Shown here in pieces: positions 43,402-54,365 of a DNA stretch of 56,354 nucleotides (position 1 is the first letter of the stretch; every line of letters begins with the position of its first letter). Source of the DNA: Scleroderma bovista. Lineage: Eukaryota; Basidiomycota; Agaricomycetes; Boletales; Sclerodermataceae. The stretch covers positions 1 through 56,354 of the forward strand of contig JAYMGJ010000594.1 of the NCBI GenBank assembly GCA_037178675.1, written 5' to 3'. Made by a program: the position numbers and the translations under genes. The notes beneath the pieces were generated by a model. The model was not told where the DNA came from, did no database searches, and saw only the letters and a list, made by a program, of their open reading frames with translations.

Positions 43402-44294
43402 GTTAGGCTACACCCAGGACCTTCACTTGTATTTCCTGGTAAACGGTACCTTCCTCGGAATTTGTGGAGAACAAGTGATATTATTATGTAGCCACTGACA
43501 CGTAGCTCTACACTATATCTATCCAGGGACAAGACTTTGTCAATGTGCCATCTCTTTTATGGTAGCGTTTCTCGCATGTATTTTGCCTTGTCTTCGCAGC
43601 GGAGGACCCACCTAGGTGAGGTATATACTGTACATAACCAACCAACCTGATTGTATCACCACAACGACACGTATTGGCACCAATTCGTCCAAAGGAGGCC
43701 TGTATTATGGATACCATCTATATGTAGTTGTCGAGACTAGCATGCACTTGTGCAACATGCGCTTGATTACGTAGAGATTGATTAGAGAGAGAAAGCAAGT
43801 TGGCTGGCGTCGGCCAAAGTGCTTGAGTTTGGTGATGACAGGTAACACACTACACGATCTTATCCCGGGTATGGGAGGGGGAAGATGGCATTTCACCGTC
43901 TCCAACCTTGCGCGAGGTTACAATAGAATAAAAGTGTGGACTGGCAGTATCCTTGCGGATGACCCGAGCTTCTTCTGGGATTGTGCAAAGATGGAACTGA
44001 TGGATCGAGACAAATTATTTGAGTTGAGGACGACCGATTTGGCATTTCCGATCATGAATCGCAGTATTTCCTCCGTCCCCATGTTGGCTGCTCTGCCCGC
44101 TCTCGTCCATCCTAGTGGCCACAACTTGGTTTTGTAGGAATCCAATGGCAGGTCTCACTGGTCATGAAGGATGACTAATTATGATTATGTAATATGGATT
44201 GGTGGTGCGATAATTGAAACTCGGTTCAGCGGACAATGCCGAGCAAGCTACATTATGAATAGCACGCCGATATGTGCGAAACCGAACTTGAAAA
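43402..44294. other. Intergenic region, no supported gene
   Basis: One plus-strand frame (43778-44137, 119 codons) is open but matches nothing I know and has no clear splice partners. I treat it as unproven. The rest should contain the 3' UTR of the ferrochelatase gene and the promoter of the next gene. Confidence 0.4.
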
Positions 44295-46128
44295 ATGACT
44301 GAACCTATCGTTGTCTCAGCCCCAGGCAAGGTTCTTTTAGCTGGCGGGTATCTGGTACTGGATCCAGCGTACTCTGGCCTGGTAATCTCAGCGTCATCGC
44401 GCTTCTATGCAGTTGTACGGGATGCACCTGCTCCTCATCCTAATCGAATCGTTGTACGATCTCCCCAGTTCATTGGTGCTGAATGGAAGTATTCGGTCAA
44501 CTTCAACGGAAAAGAAGTTATTGTCGAGGAAATACTGGACAGGTAAGCTAGCTGTTGCTGCCTAATATCTGACGATATCGACATTCTGGATCAGTGCTGC
44601 CAACAGGAATAAATTCGTTCACTATGCTTTGCAATATACTCTGAAGTTGGCGTCAGAATACTCTGCGAGCACGTTTGAAGAAGTACTCTCCCATGGCCTA
44701 GAAATTCTTACTATCGGCGACAATGATTTCTATACGCAGAAGGTAATGTACGGCGCCATGTTGTGTTATATATTTTGATTATCATCCCCTAGCGTGAACC
44801 TGGCAGTTCCAGTCCAACCATTGCTTCATTATCCCAGCTACCCCCGTTTTGTCCACTGAATGTGCCTCTATCGGAAGTCCAGAAGACTGGTATGGGTTCT
44901 TCGGCAGCGCTGATTACTTCCATCGTATCAGCGCTCCTCCTCAAGTTTGGCGTGGTATCCAAAGAAGGGTTTGCAAAACTCGATAGCCGAGACCGTGTGC
45001 TAGCTCACAATACCGCTCAGTCAGTGCATTGTCTTGCACAAGGCAAGGTGGGCAGTGGCTTCGACGTCTCTGCAGCTGTTTTTGGCAGCCATGTCTACAC
45101 GAGGTTCGATCCAAAGGTATTATCACCCTTAATGAAAATCACGGGAGACTTCGCGAATGTATGTCTTGGGTCACTGTTTGTCCTTTCGTTGCCAGGAGTA
45201 TGACGTCCTCTTACAGCTTGCACTCGTACCATTGCAACCTATTCTTGATCCCGCTGTACTTGCTCATGACAAGCCCACTTGGACTTCTCGGGTAGAGCCA
45301 TTCCAGTTGCCACCGTTAGTCAGGTTAGTACTTGCAGATGTCGCCGGCGGAAGCAGCACGCCTTCTTTGGTGAGGAAGGTCAACGAGTGGCGCTCGAATA
45401 ATACAGATGACGGTATGATCTCTTGTATCTGTCGACAAATTGTATCCACTGATATGTCTTTAGCGCAGAGACTGTGGTCCGATATCGACGCCTCGAACAA
45501 GAATCTGGTGGAGGGTCTCCGCATTCTTATCGCCATGTACAAAGGGAATATGGATGCATACGAAGCGACAGTTCAAACCCTTTCCCTCCTGCAACCCACG
45601 CAGTGGACAACAATAGACGCGTCGGAAGTCACAAAGCCCGTGGTCCAAGCCTTCGACAAAGTTTTTCGAGCGAGCGAGGCAAGTTGATCACGACTGGGTT
45701 ATAGCATATTTTATATTTTGCACAGACAACGCGTACTCTCATGCGAAAAATGGGTGAAAATGCAGGCGTGGATATCGAACCTGCAGCTCAGACGGAACTT
45801 TTGGATAGGTCAATCGCCCAAGCTGGTGTGATTGGTGGCGGCGTTCCAGGCGGTGCGTGCCTTTACTTAGATTGGCTGGATCTTCGTCTCATTAGTTATA
45901 GCGGGTGGCGATGATGCTATATGGGTACTCGTGCTCGAGCCTAAGAATACAACAGAGTTGCCTTTACTGCATGTCGAGCAAGTCTGGCATGAATTCGAGC
46001 AGCGTAAAGTGACCCCTCTCCTGGCGACGGAGAGCAGGGAAAAGGGTGTTCGTGTCGAACAGTTTGACCTTGTGCAAGGTCTCAAGCAAGCAGTGACGAA
46101 AGGGGATTATGCAACAAAGAATTTGTAA
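44295..46128 (+). CDS. ERG8: Phosphomevalonate kinase
   Basis: Phosphorylates mevalonate-5-phosphate in the ergosterol/isoprenoid pathway. Seven exons (44295-44542, 44595-44742, 44793-45158, 45196-45412, 45464-45678, 45726-45852, 45902-46128) sum to exactly 516 codons with stop. GHMP-kinase motifs are N-terminal APGKVLLAGGYLVLD, the ATP-binding KTGMGSSAALITS near residue 170, and motif 3 GVPGAGGDDA near residue 440, split by the last intron. QGKVGSGFDVSAAVFGS is the family's central motif. Intron 5 has a GC donor (GCAAGT at 45679); no GT donor keeps the frame. The 515-aa length is normal for fungal Erg8. Confidence 0.94.
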
Positions 46129-46162
46129 ACTACTCTAGATCAACACAAAGTATAGACCTGGG

Positions 46163-48321
46163 CTATGTACATATTTTGACTTCACCTTCTGGCGTCCATG
46201 CTTTTGTCAAGGTAAGAAAGAGGGAGGCTACCATAACCACAAGTCCAAACACGAAGCACGCTGCAGCGGGAAATTTGCTCCGGGAATACCATGGTAAGGA
46301 TGGATTTGCAAGCTTCAGGTAGCATGCAGCAGGGAATATGAAAGCCAAGGCGGTAGCCGAAACACCTCCCGTGATTTCCAAAGTGACACCAAGGTCGCAG
46401 GTAATAAGAGCGACTGGGAGCAGTCTCAAAGGGACGCAATGAAATTCATAGAAGCGATCACGTACGAAACATCGACGACACTAAGATCGTGGTCGTGAAG
46501 AACACATGGCGCTGCAGATTAAAGGATTCATGTGAAAAGAAATACTGTTCGATGACCTGCAGAATCCTCAGCACATTATTCAGTTTGGCAAGTACGCGGT
46601 TCACTCACCTCCCTGCACACGAAGAGCTCGAGGGGTAACGTAGTAAACATATTCAACCCGAAGCAAAATCGGGCTAGATTGATCAAGGTATCGTTCTAAA
46701 AGTGGTAGTTGTGAGTATCCTCTGCTGACAAGTCGACCTCCCTATACTCGCCGGTGGGAAATTGTTCAGAACATTTCCTTGCGTCTTATCCGTGAAGTTC
46801 CAAAAAGCCGAGATGGCGAGAGTGCAACAGGCCACAAGTGAAATAACCGTTGAAATGTGTGTAACTCGCGCAAAGCGATCGATTGTCGGCTTCTGAAGGC
46901 TGCCATAGATCAAGAGGGAATTGTGGTGGCAGACGAATGCAAAGCTAATGACACCAATGGCCTGAAATACACCAGGACCAATAATTGTGAGCCGTTTCGA
47001 TGGGTCACCTTTCAGTTCCTGTGGGACATGTGGCCCCTGAATTATGACTGAGATTACTATTATGAGCATACTGAGAAGCGCCAGTCCAGATGCTCGAGAA
47101 AGTTTGTGGATATCGCGGTACAAGGATAGCGGGTAGGACACACAAAGGGTGCAGAGGGCGATGATAACTTGCCGGTTGGTGAATATCCAGAGCACGGGTA
47201 TCTTGTACAAAGTAGGAAAGGCTGAGCGAATGACGTGGGGAATTGTGTCTCCTGTTATAAGCGGTTAGACATGGTGGAAGCTCCAAGGCATGGTTATCAC
47301 TAACCAATGATAATGCCGAAAGCGCACATTCCTGTTATGCAACGGTCAGTGGCTATGACGATGCTACACACTCAGCTTACCTCCAAAAGCGAATGTGAAC
47401 TGAAATAGCGATACAGCGGCACGACCACTTGGACCAAAACAGTTGTGCATAATTTCAAGATATGAATTTCCTCCACTGAGTTTAGCGTTCAGCACGACGA
47501 GACGAATGGTCCAGTCTGTGATAGCACACAAAATGACTAGTAAGATGATTCCGAGGAAAAAGCCAGCTTGACTTATTGCATAGGGTAAACCTGGCATTGC
47601 CATAAGGAAACGCCGAATCAGAGGGGGCAGACACACCAATGATACCTGGACAAACGCGTAAAATTTACATCCCATCTGAAAAAGAGTTAACCTTACCAGC
47701 TCCGAGAATTGAATTTGCCATATTAGCCACAGAATCAAACATTCCACCGCCAGCCCATTGCTTCGCAGCCATTTCGTCTAGGTTGACATGGCCCTCGCAG
47801 GTGGCTTCCTGTTCAACAGGCTCGTACATCGGTATTATGGCTTCAGGTGTTCGTCGTGAAGTCAAGGAATCCATGAAGCCTGCAAGAAGGGGAATGGGCC
47901 GTCTTCTTCCCCGCCCAGACCGTACAGGGCTTGAACGGTCTTGATCACGCCTCGAATCTGTAAGGGCCGACTCTTCAAAATTATCCGAGTCGAGCTCGAA
48001 TTCTGCACAAGCAGTCCTAAGGCGAGCTGCATTTGTCCTGTGATAGTACGCACCAGCCTCTCGGCTCTGCATGGTTGACCTCAAGGGCGGTCCAATGACT
48101 TGAACCTCCTCCTGAAACCTAACAACAGACTTTGACAGACGCGCCGGTGACCCTAATGCGCTGGAGTCACTCTCTCCATCGTCGGGCACAGCAAACAAGA
48201 GTTGTCTTTGGTCTTCGCCGTGGCCGATGAGGTCCTCTTGAGACCCGTTAAGCAAGGGCTGGCTGATTTCACAGTGGCCAGTGGAATTCCGGTCTTCCGG
48301 TCTCTTTTTCTGGGAGAACAT
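46163..48321 (-). CDS. Vacuolar-type amino-acid transporter (SLC38/AVT family), 604 aa
   Basis: Eight exons (48321-47697, 47645-47637, 47590-47381, 47331-47305, 47251-46752, 46695-46609, 46556-46462, 46424-46163) total 605 codons with stop. Exon 2 is a 9-nt microexon completing the hallmark NSILGAGIIGLPYAIS of the first membrane helix. The N-terminal 190 residues are a cytosolic, acidic, disordered tail, as in Avt proteins. About 11 hydrophobic spans follow, including ALCTLCVSYPLSLYRDIHKL, VISFAFVCHHNSLLIY, LNMFTTLPLELFVCREVIEQ and LGVTLEITGGVSATALAFI. Exon 5 ends at a GC donor (GCGAGT). It most likely exports neutral or other amino acids from the vacuole; the exact member (AVT5/6/7-like) is not certain. 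It is convergent with ERG8, whose stop is 35 bp away. Confidence 0.88.
47637..47645 (-). other. 9-nt microexon of the transporter
   Basis: GTATCATTG between an AG acceptor and a GT donor. It supplies the central codons of the conserved GAGIIGLP motif and is required for the reading frame. Confidence 0.85.
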
Positions 48322-48477
48322 GGTGCGCAGCAGTCCATGAGCTGCCTCAGCGACGAGCTATAGTTGTTTGTTGCGAAACTTCGGGAGGGGCGGTGTATAG
48401 GGTATATGTACCTCGGCACGTGACTTGGCCACGACAGCATGCACGCCAGAGGGGAAACGCGTTCGACGCGCCATGTT

Positions 48478-49787
48478 ATGGTGTCGCAGAGGTGGTTGTT
48501 CTACATTGCAAGCGTCTTGTCGTTTTTCCAGCACGGGATGGCATCCACGCTTGTCCCGCCAGCCACCGTTGCTGCGCAGTACTCCCTCACCACGAGCACC
48601 AACCTCCCATTCCCAACTGCTTTGCTGTCATCAGCAGACGCGCAGGCGTTTATGATATCCCAGTGGTCACTCTTCAATGGACATGTGTCCTGGGGAGGAA
48701 GCGACATTGCTTTCGTTAGTGACCCTTTTCCCAACAATTCTGCCCCTGTCTCAGCAACCAATACCTCACTGCCTACGAATCCCGTTCTGCAAGTAACGTA
48801 CCCAGAAGGGAGCTACTCTGGGGGCACTGGCGGTGCACAATGGTACACCCAATGGAAATCCAATGATGGATCCACTTTCAATAGTATGCTTTTGTCATAC
48901 GAGCTCGCGTTCGACTCAGATTTCGACTGGGTCAAAGGGGGGAAGCTGCCTGGCTTGAGAGGTGGCCCCGACGCATTCGGCTGTTCTGGCGGCACGCAGC
49001 CAACTGGGGAGGACTGCTTCAGTACGCGTCTGATGTGGAGATCCGGTGCAGTGGGTGAAGGTATGGTAGTTTTGACCTGCGTACGATGACTGAATGTGTC
49101 TTGGCAGTATATGCGTACATGTTGACGCCGAATGACTTGTGCTCGGAAAGCAATATCCAGTGCAATTCGGATTATGGAATCAGTGTCGATCGTGGGGCAT
49201 TTGGTTTCGCTTCGGGACAGTGAGCATCACCCTTCTCCTCTCGTACGCTCCCACATAAGACTGATTGGTCGTGTGTTAATGGGTGGGTGCGCGTCACATT
49301 GCTTGTCCAGATGAATGATCCACCTGATGTTGCGAACGGGCACATCGCCCTATAGTAAGTTGAATCACGTTTCTAGTATCTTCTGTACAACCAATTGTGC
49401 CTAGTTTCAACGACGTTCTGGCGTTGTCCCAGCGAAACTTACAATTCAGAAGTGGAGTTAGCGTTGACATTGGTGGAATATATTTCTCGTGAGCCTGGAC
49501 TAATCAAATAATTTCAACACCACACTGACCCCGCTTTTATAGGACGTTTTTCGGTGGTGAGTAACATTCCCAGATCCTAGGATTAAAAAAGTGATTCACC
49601 TTTTCAAGGCTCGGACAGTAGCTGGGCAACCCCACAGACAGTACGTACTTACTACCGTAACTTACAGCTATATGGCAGCTCTGCACCTTCGAACTTGACT
49701 GGGACAAAGGTCGGAGGCACCACTCGCCTTAACGATTTGTCTTGGGCTTTTATACTAGTAAATTTTATTGTCTGCACGTTCCTTTAA
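48478..49787 (+). CDS. Secreted polysaccharide lyase-like protein (PL14 type), 347 aa
   Basis: Exons 48478-49060, 49108-49219, 49283-49354, 49405-49488, 49543-49556 and 49609-49787 give exactly 348 codons with stop. ATG 48478 is preferred over 48439 because it starts a good signal peptide (MVSQRWLFYIASVLSFF). The lyase fold motifs are LQVTYPEGSYSGGTGGAQWY, FDWVKGGKLPGLR, CSGGTQ, CFSTRLMWRSGAVGEVYAYM, VTLLVQMN and VRTYYRNLQLYG. From memory these match basidiomycete PL14 family proteins that cleave uronate polysaccharides. The C-terminal hydrophobic tail (AFILVNFIVCTFL) after a Ser/Thr-rich stretch suggests a GPI anchor. The intron before 49283 ends in GG rather than AG. Exon 5 is only 14 nt. 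Confidence 0.75.
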
Positions 49788-50221
49788 GTAAATTCATATC
49801 GTCCGACAGCCATTGTCGGTAGGTTCCTTCGATGAAGGACAATCATAAACTACACTTGATGGATCACACTTAGAATTCATTTGTTGCATTTCCTTGGACT
49901 TGATGTACTTTATTACCTAGTTTATCCTAACAAGCCCTCTCATTGGCTCTATAATAGCCTGGGCTACCTCGATCGCCTAACTACTATCAGTCGTTCTCGC
50001 TTATGCTGCAACACCTAAAAAGGCAGACCGAGTACATACTAGCGTTGCAACGGAACCTAAGGACGGATGGAATCACTCGAAAGCTGTCGACACACTGACT
50101 ACGGAATTCGTTCGAATTAGTAACCCGTTTCAAATGATTGCATCACAGAGCATTATGTAATAAGCATATTCACCACACTCACTGGCCCTGAGCTTTCTTA
50201 TCGACTCGCGCTCCCTCGACA
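49788..50221. other. Intergenic region
   Basis: No gene seen. It holds the PL14 3' end and the promoter of the next gene in the same direction. Confidence 0.5.
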
Positions 50222-52238
50222 ATGGCATTCTCAGGTGCTCTGGTGAGAATCATTTGCGAGTTCCAAGAAGAACAGCTCAAGTTGTTTCTGGTAGACACTA
50301 ACCGATTTAAATGACTTCATCACACCTTCCCAAGCGTGCATTAAACCTGTCGAGACCTTGAACCTTCCCGAGGACACGAAGGATCCTGTAGCTGCATCAG
50401 TCAGTTTAGTCTAATCCCTCATTAGGTTGGTTAACTCATTGCATGATTTCGACTTGGTAGACAGAGATTAAGATTGACTCCACTGGATCGTACTACGAGG
50501 TTTCCTCTGCGACGGACCCCATTCGAAATACATCGTCGGCCAAAGGCGCAGAGCGCAAACTCCAGCAGGCACAAATCAGTCTCAATGACTGCCTTGCATG
50601 CAGGTGAGCCGAATCCTTATGGCGTCTAATCAGGCCAACTCCGAACGCAATCCCAGCGGTTGCATCACATCAGCCGAATCTGTCTTGATCACGCTGCAGT
50701 CACACAATGAAGTCCTCACATTCCTGAATGCCAACCCGCCTTCCTCGTCTCCAGATCACAGATTTCCTGTCATATCGATTGCCCCGCAAATTCTCGCGTC
50801 GCTGGCAGCTAGAGTCTCCTCCACCTCGCGTGCTCCAGTGTCGCTTCTCCAGATCCTGCGACGCATCCAAGTATTCTGCACCGATGTATTGGGATTCAGG
50901 CGTGTGTACGACACGACATTTGCACGCCATCTTGCGCTACTCGACCATACCCATGAATTTTTGGAGCGGAAACGCGGACAAGGTGAGGGAAAACTGCCGA
51001 TGCTCGCGAGCGCATGTCCCGGATGGATATGTTACACTGAAAAAACGCATGCGGAGATGCTACCATTTATCGCGCGAGGGAAGAGTCCACAGCAAATTAT
51101 GGGTACGTTAGTGAAGACATGGCTGGGGAGTAAATGGGGCAAACGGTGGGTGTTCAACTTCCCACAGCGATTCACCATGTTCCAACCTATATTTATCAGA
51201 CCCGATCAGATATATCACGTTGCTGTTATGCCGTGTTATGATAAGAAATTGGAAGCATCTCGGCAAGACTTCTACAACGAGGTATACTCGACGCGGGATG
51301 TTGACTGTGTGATTACCACCGGTGAACTTGAGCTCCTAATGAGCGAAAAAGGCTGGGACTTGTCCGTCCCTGTCCAAGGCGAGACCTGCCCAACGACTGC
51401 TACCATTACTCCCTCAGGTACGACCTTTGAGCCTATGCTCCCTGAACTGGTCCAGCACCCTGGAACAAGCTCAGGGTCCTACCTTCACACCATCATGTCT
51501 GCCATGGTGCGTGCGTCACCCGAACCTCTCGAAACGAGTGTGAAGACAATCCGGTCAACGGATTACGAAGAATACGTGCTCCGAAACCAACGAACGGGCG
51601 AGGTTGTGTTCAAGGGCGCCAAGTGTTATGGGTTCCGGAATCTACAGAACTTGGTGCGCAAGGTCGGGAAGGAGGCAGGAGTGCAGGTGGGGAGAGGCGC
51701 TGCGGGTCGTGTTGCTGCGGCTGTGCGAGTACGGAGCCGGAAGACGGGAACTGGAATGGGCGGTGAGGACAAGGGATATGATTACGTCGAGGTGATGGCG
51801 TGTCCTGGAGGATGTATCAACGGAGGTGGACAGCTCCGACCGATTGCGCAGGTGTCGCAGCAAAACGAAGATGAGGAAGGGTACCCGCGGAATTGGGACG
51901 AGAGTGGGGTGAAAATGGCGGATGGTGAGTCTGGCAATGCAACTCCCGGAACCAAGTGGGGCAACAAGGAATGGACAAAAGAGGTGGAGAAGGCGTATTG
52001 GCATGATCTGCCCACTCCGCCGCCGTCGCCTAAAGGAGAGGGGGACCCACTCGGAGATGCGTTGGATCGATTGGTGGACCAAGTGAAGGTAGAGATGTGT
52101 TTGCCCCAAGACCGTGTCGGGCAGAGTGGCTGGTCATCTGAGATGGATGTGGATGCTGAGCAGCGGCGACGGGAACTGTTCCGGACGCAATATCGGGCAA
52201 TTGAAAGCGAAGTGATCGGACTCGCTGTGAAATGGTGA
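50222..52238 (+). CDS. NAR1: Cytosolic Fe-S cluster assembly factor Nar1
   Basis: Iron-only-hydrogenase-like protein of the CIA machinery that passes [4Fe-4S] clusters to the targeting complex in the cytosol. Exons 50222-50242, 50295-50399, 50461-50603 and 50657-52238 total 617 codons with stop. The start [25 protein letters not shown] is split by the first intron. The N-terminal cluster cysteines are ACIK near residue 22 and NDCLACSGC, split by the third intron. The H-cluster-like site has cysteines in SACPGWICY, VMPCYDKK and VMACPGGCINGGG. The long insert between residues about 430 and 560 is a low-complexity addition common in fungi. Choosing any downstream ATG would delete the first cluster. 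Confidence 0.94.
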
Positions 52239-52978
52239 GGGCCACGCGAGCGATATACGGATTAAAGGTCGGGTGGAATATAGATAATGCTCGTAGACTA
52301 AAAGTACACAATGAAACGGATATGCAAAAGGGAAATATGCAACGAAAAATAGTGGCTCTAACCTATGGATGAATGGATGTGTGGGTGTGGTAGGTGCATT
52401 AAAAAATGGATGGTTAATGATGAGCGGGAACTGGTCTGGTCATCGGATATGCTGGGCGCCAGGACCCTGGTGCCAATATTGGCAGAACGAACAATAGTCC
52501 GTGGTCGTGAACGTTATCGTTTCCTTCCTGTCCGGACCGAGGTACTTGAGAGCGTGGGTGGTGAGCAGCGGGGGGATATGAGGGGGAGGGGACACACCCG
52601 TTCACAGCGACAGTCCAAGCAGTTCGGAGGATGGCGGACGGAGTGGGTGCAATAGGGACTGTTGCAATCGATTTTTCTGACCTTGCGTGTCTTTGGCCGG
52701 TTCAGCGACGCGACGTGGAAGAGCAGAAGGACATACCACCCGGTAATGCTGCAAGAAGAGTTAGCCGGGATGCAAGGAAAGTGGGATTGTGCTTACGCCA
52801 CAGCCGTACTTGGTACCTTCGCTGGAGAGCAGTCAGCTAGTGTGGGGGGGAGGGGAGCGCAGACGCACGTCTCGAGATTGCACATGATGAGATGTTGGAG
52901 GGGGACTGCCCCGGAGATGACAATGACATATGTATAATATCATGCTCGTGTTTGCGTTTGTTTGCTCTGCTGGCTCGG
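52239..52978. other. Intergenic region with weak frames
   Basis: Short plus-strand frames occur (for example 52631-52840) but show no family signature and no consistent splicing. I treat this as the NAR1 3' end and the TLG2 promoter or 5' UTR. Confidence 0.4.
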
Positions 52979-54365
52979 ATGTCGTCCCCATCGTCGAGTT
53001 CACTGCCGACAACGCGCTCGAGGACGCTTCTCTTCATTTCATATCGGGATTCAAGGGCACGCTCGACCCGGTTCTCAAGACCCCAGTCATCCTACGATGA
53101 GCCCGATCAGCCAGCCGACGAGAACGAACACCTCATAACACGACACCTCGCCCTCGACCTCCACCTGCCTCCAAAATGGTAGGTCCGACTCCGGACCGTC
53201 TCTTCCAACTCGTTTCATCTCACATTTTAGGGTCGACCTTGCCGAACAAGTCGGCGAAATACTCGCCAGCGTCCATTCCAAACGTACGTTCCATCCTGGC
53301 TTTTTTTGTTCTCTCTGACAGTGATGCAAGTGAGTTCACTCGAAAAACTTCACGCGAAACGTGCTCTTCCCGGATTCGCGGACCGGTCTGCTGAAGAACG
53401 AGAGATTGAGGTTGCCACCGCAAACATCACGAATGTAACCTGCCTTGCCCCCATGATCCGTTGTGCTTCCGTCCGCTTACGGCTCTTTCTTACCCCACAG
53501 GACTTGCGACGATGCCATACCCTCATACAGCACATCGGCACAGATCATGGCCATTCGTTCCCCCCATCAAATAGACATCACCATGAGTTGCTTGCCGCCC
53601 AAAATGTACAAAGGGGTCTCGCCGCCAGGGTGCAGGCACTCAGTTCAACATTCCGAAAGAAGCAGCGCATCTACATGGAACGTGAGTAAACCCGTGTCTC
53701 TTTGACGTCACTGTTCACACGTCCCCACTCTCCACCCAGGTCTCCAGGGACATGCAATAAAGAATCAGGACCTCTTAATCGCCTCAGGCACGATCGCATC
53801 CAAGGGCTCAGAGGGTCTCTCTGCAGTGGACGACGACGTCCAGGCTGCTGTATGTCTATTTCATATCCCCTCACCGGACTTCTCACGCAGTTCCATTTCC
53901 AGCAAGCACAAATTATGGAAACGGATCAAACTCACCACCTTCGTCTTCGTGACCGCGAGTTGACACACATCGCAAGCTCTATTGCGTCACTGGGTGACCT
54001 TTTCAAAGATCTCTCCATCCTCGTGATTGATCAAGGCACCCTACTTGACAGTATCGAGTACAACATCGAACAAACCTCCGTACAGGTGTCCGAAGCCGTC
54101 AAGGAACTCGACATTGCAACGCGGTATGCTTCCTTACAACAGTCCAATTGGCTTTCACATGACCACCCTTCCGGGCAGGTATCAGAAGAACACTGGGCGC
54201 CGGAAGATCATCTTCCTCTTGCTTCTTATCATTTTTGGCTTGATTATCATCTTAATCTTTAAACCTAGACGGCATTCTTTCTCTTCCCCATCGGACGGCA
54301 CCCTAGATTCCCCTCAATCGCGTAGTTTTGTACCAGTATACATGCGCCAACGGACACCTTTCTGA
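52979..54365 (+). CDS. TLG2: Qa-SNARE Tlg2 / syntaxin-16
   Basis: t-SNARE of the trans-Golgi network and endosomes. Exons 52979-53178, 53231-53283, 53322-53434, 53501-53681, 53740-53849, 53891-54123 and 54179-54365 sum to 359 codons with stop. The N-terminal TRSRTLLFISYRDSRAR is the Tlg2 hallmark, where the SM protein Vps45 binds in yeast. An Habc-like helical region follows (LAEQVGEILASVHSK, QALSSTFRKKQRIYM). The SNARE helix spans ELTHIASSIASLGDLFKDLS to VIDQGTLLDSIEYNIE. After it comes YQKNTGRRKIIF and a single C-terminal span IIFLLLLIIFGLIIILIF. A short tail follows the span, as in yeast Tlg2. Same strand as NAR1. Confidence 0.93.

Noticed and set aside
43778..44137. 119-codon frame between ferrochelatase and ERG8 as a gene
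   Set aside because: No family signature, no splice partners, and possible chance opening in a spacer.
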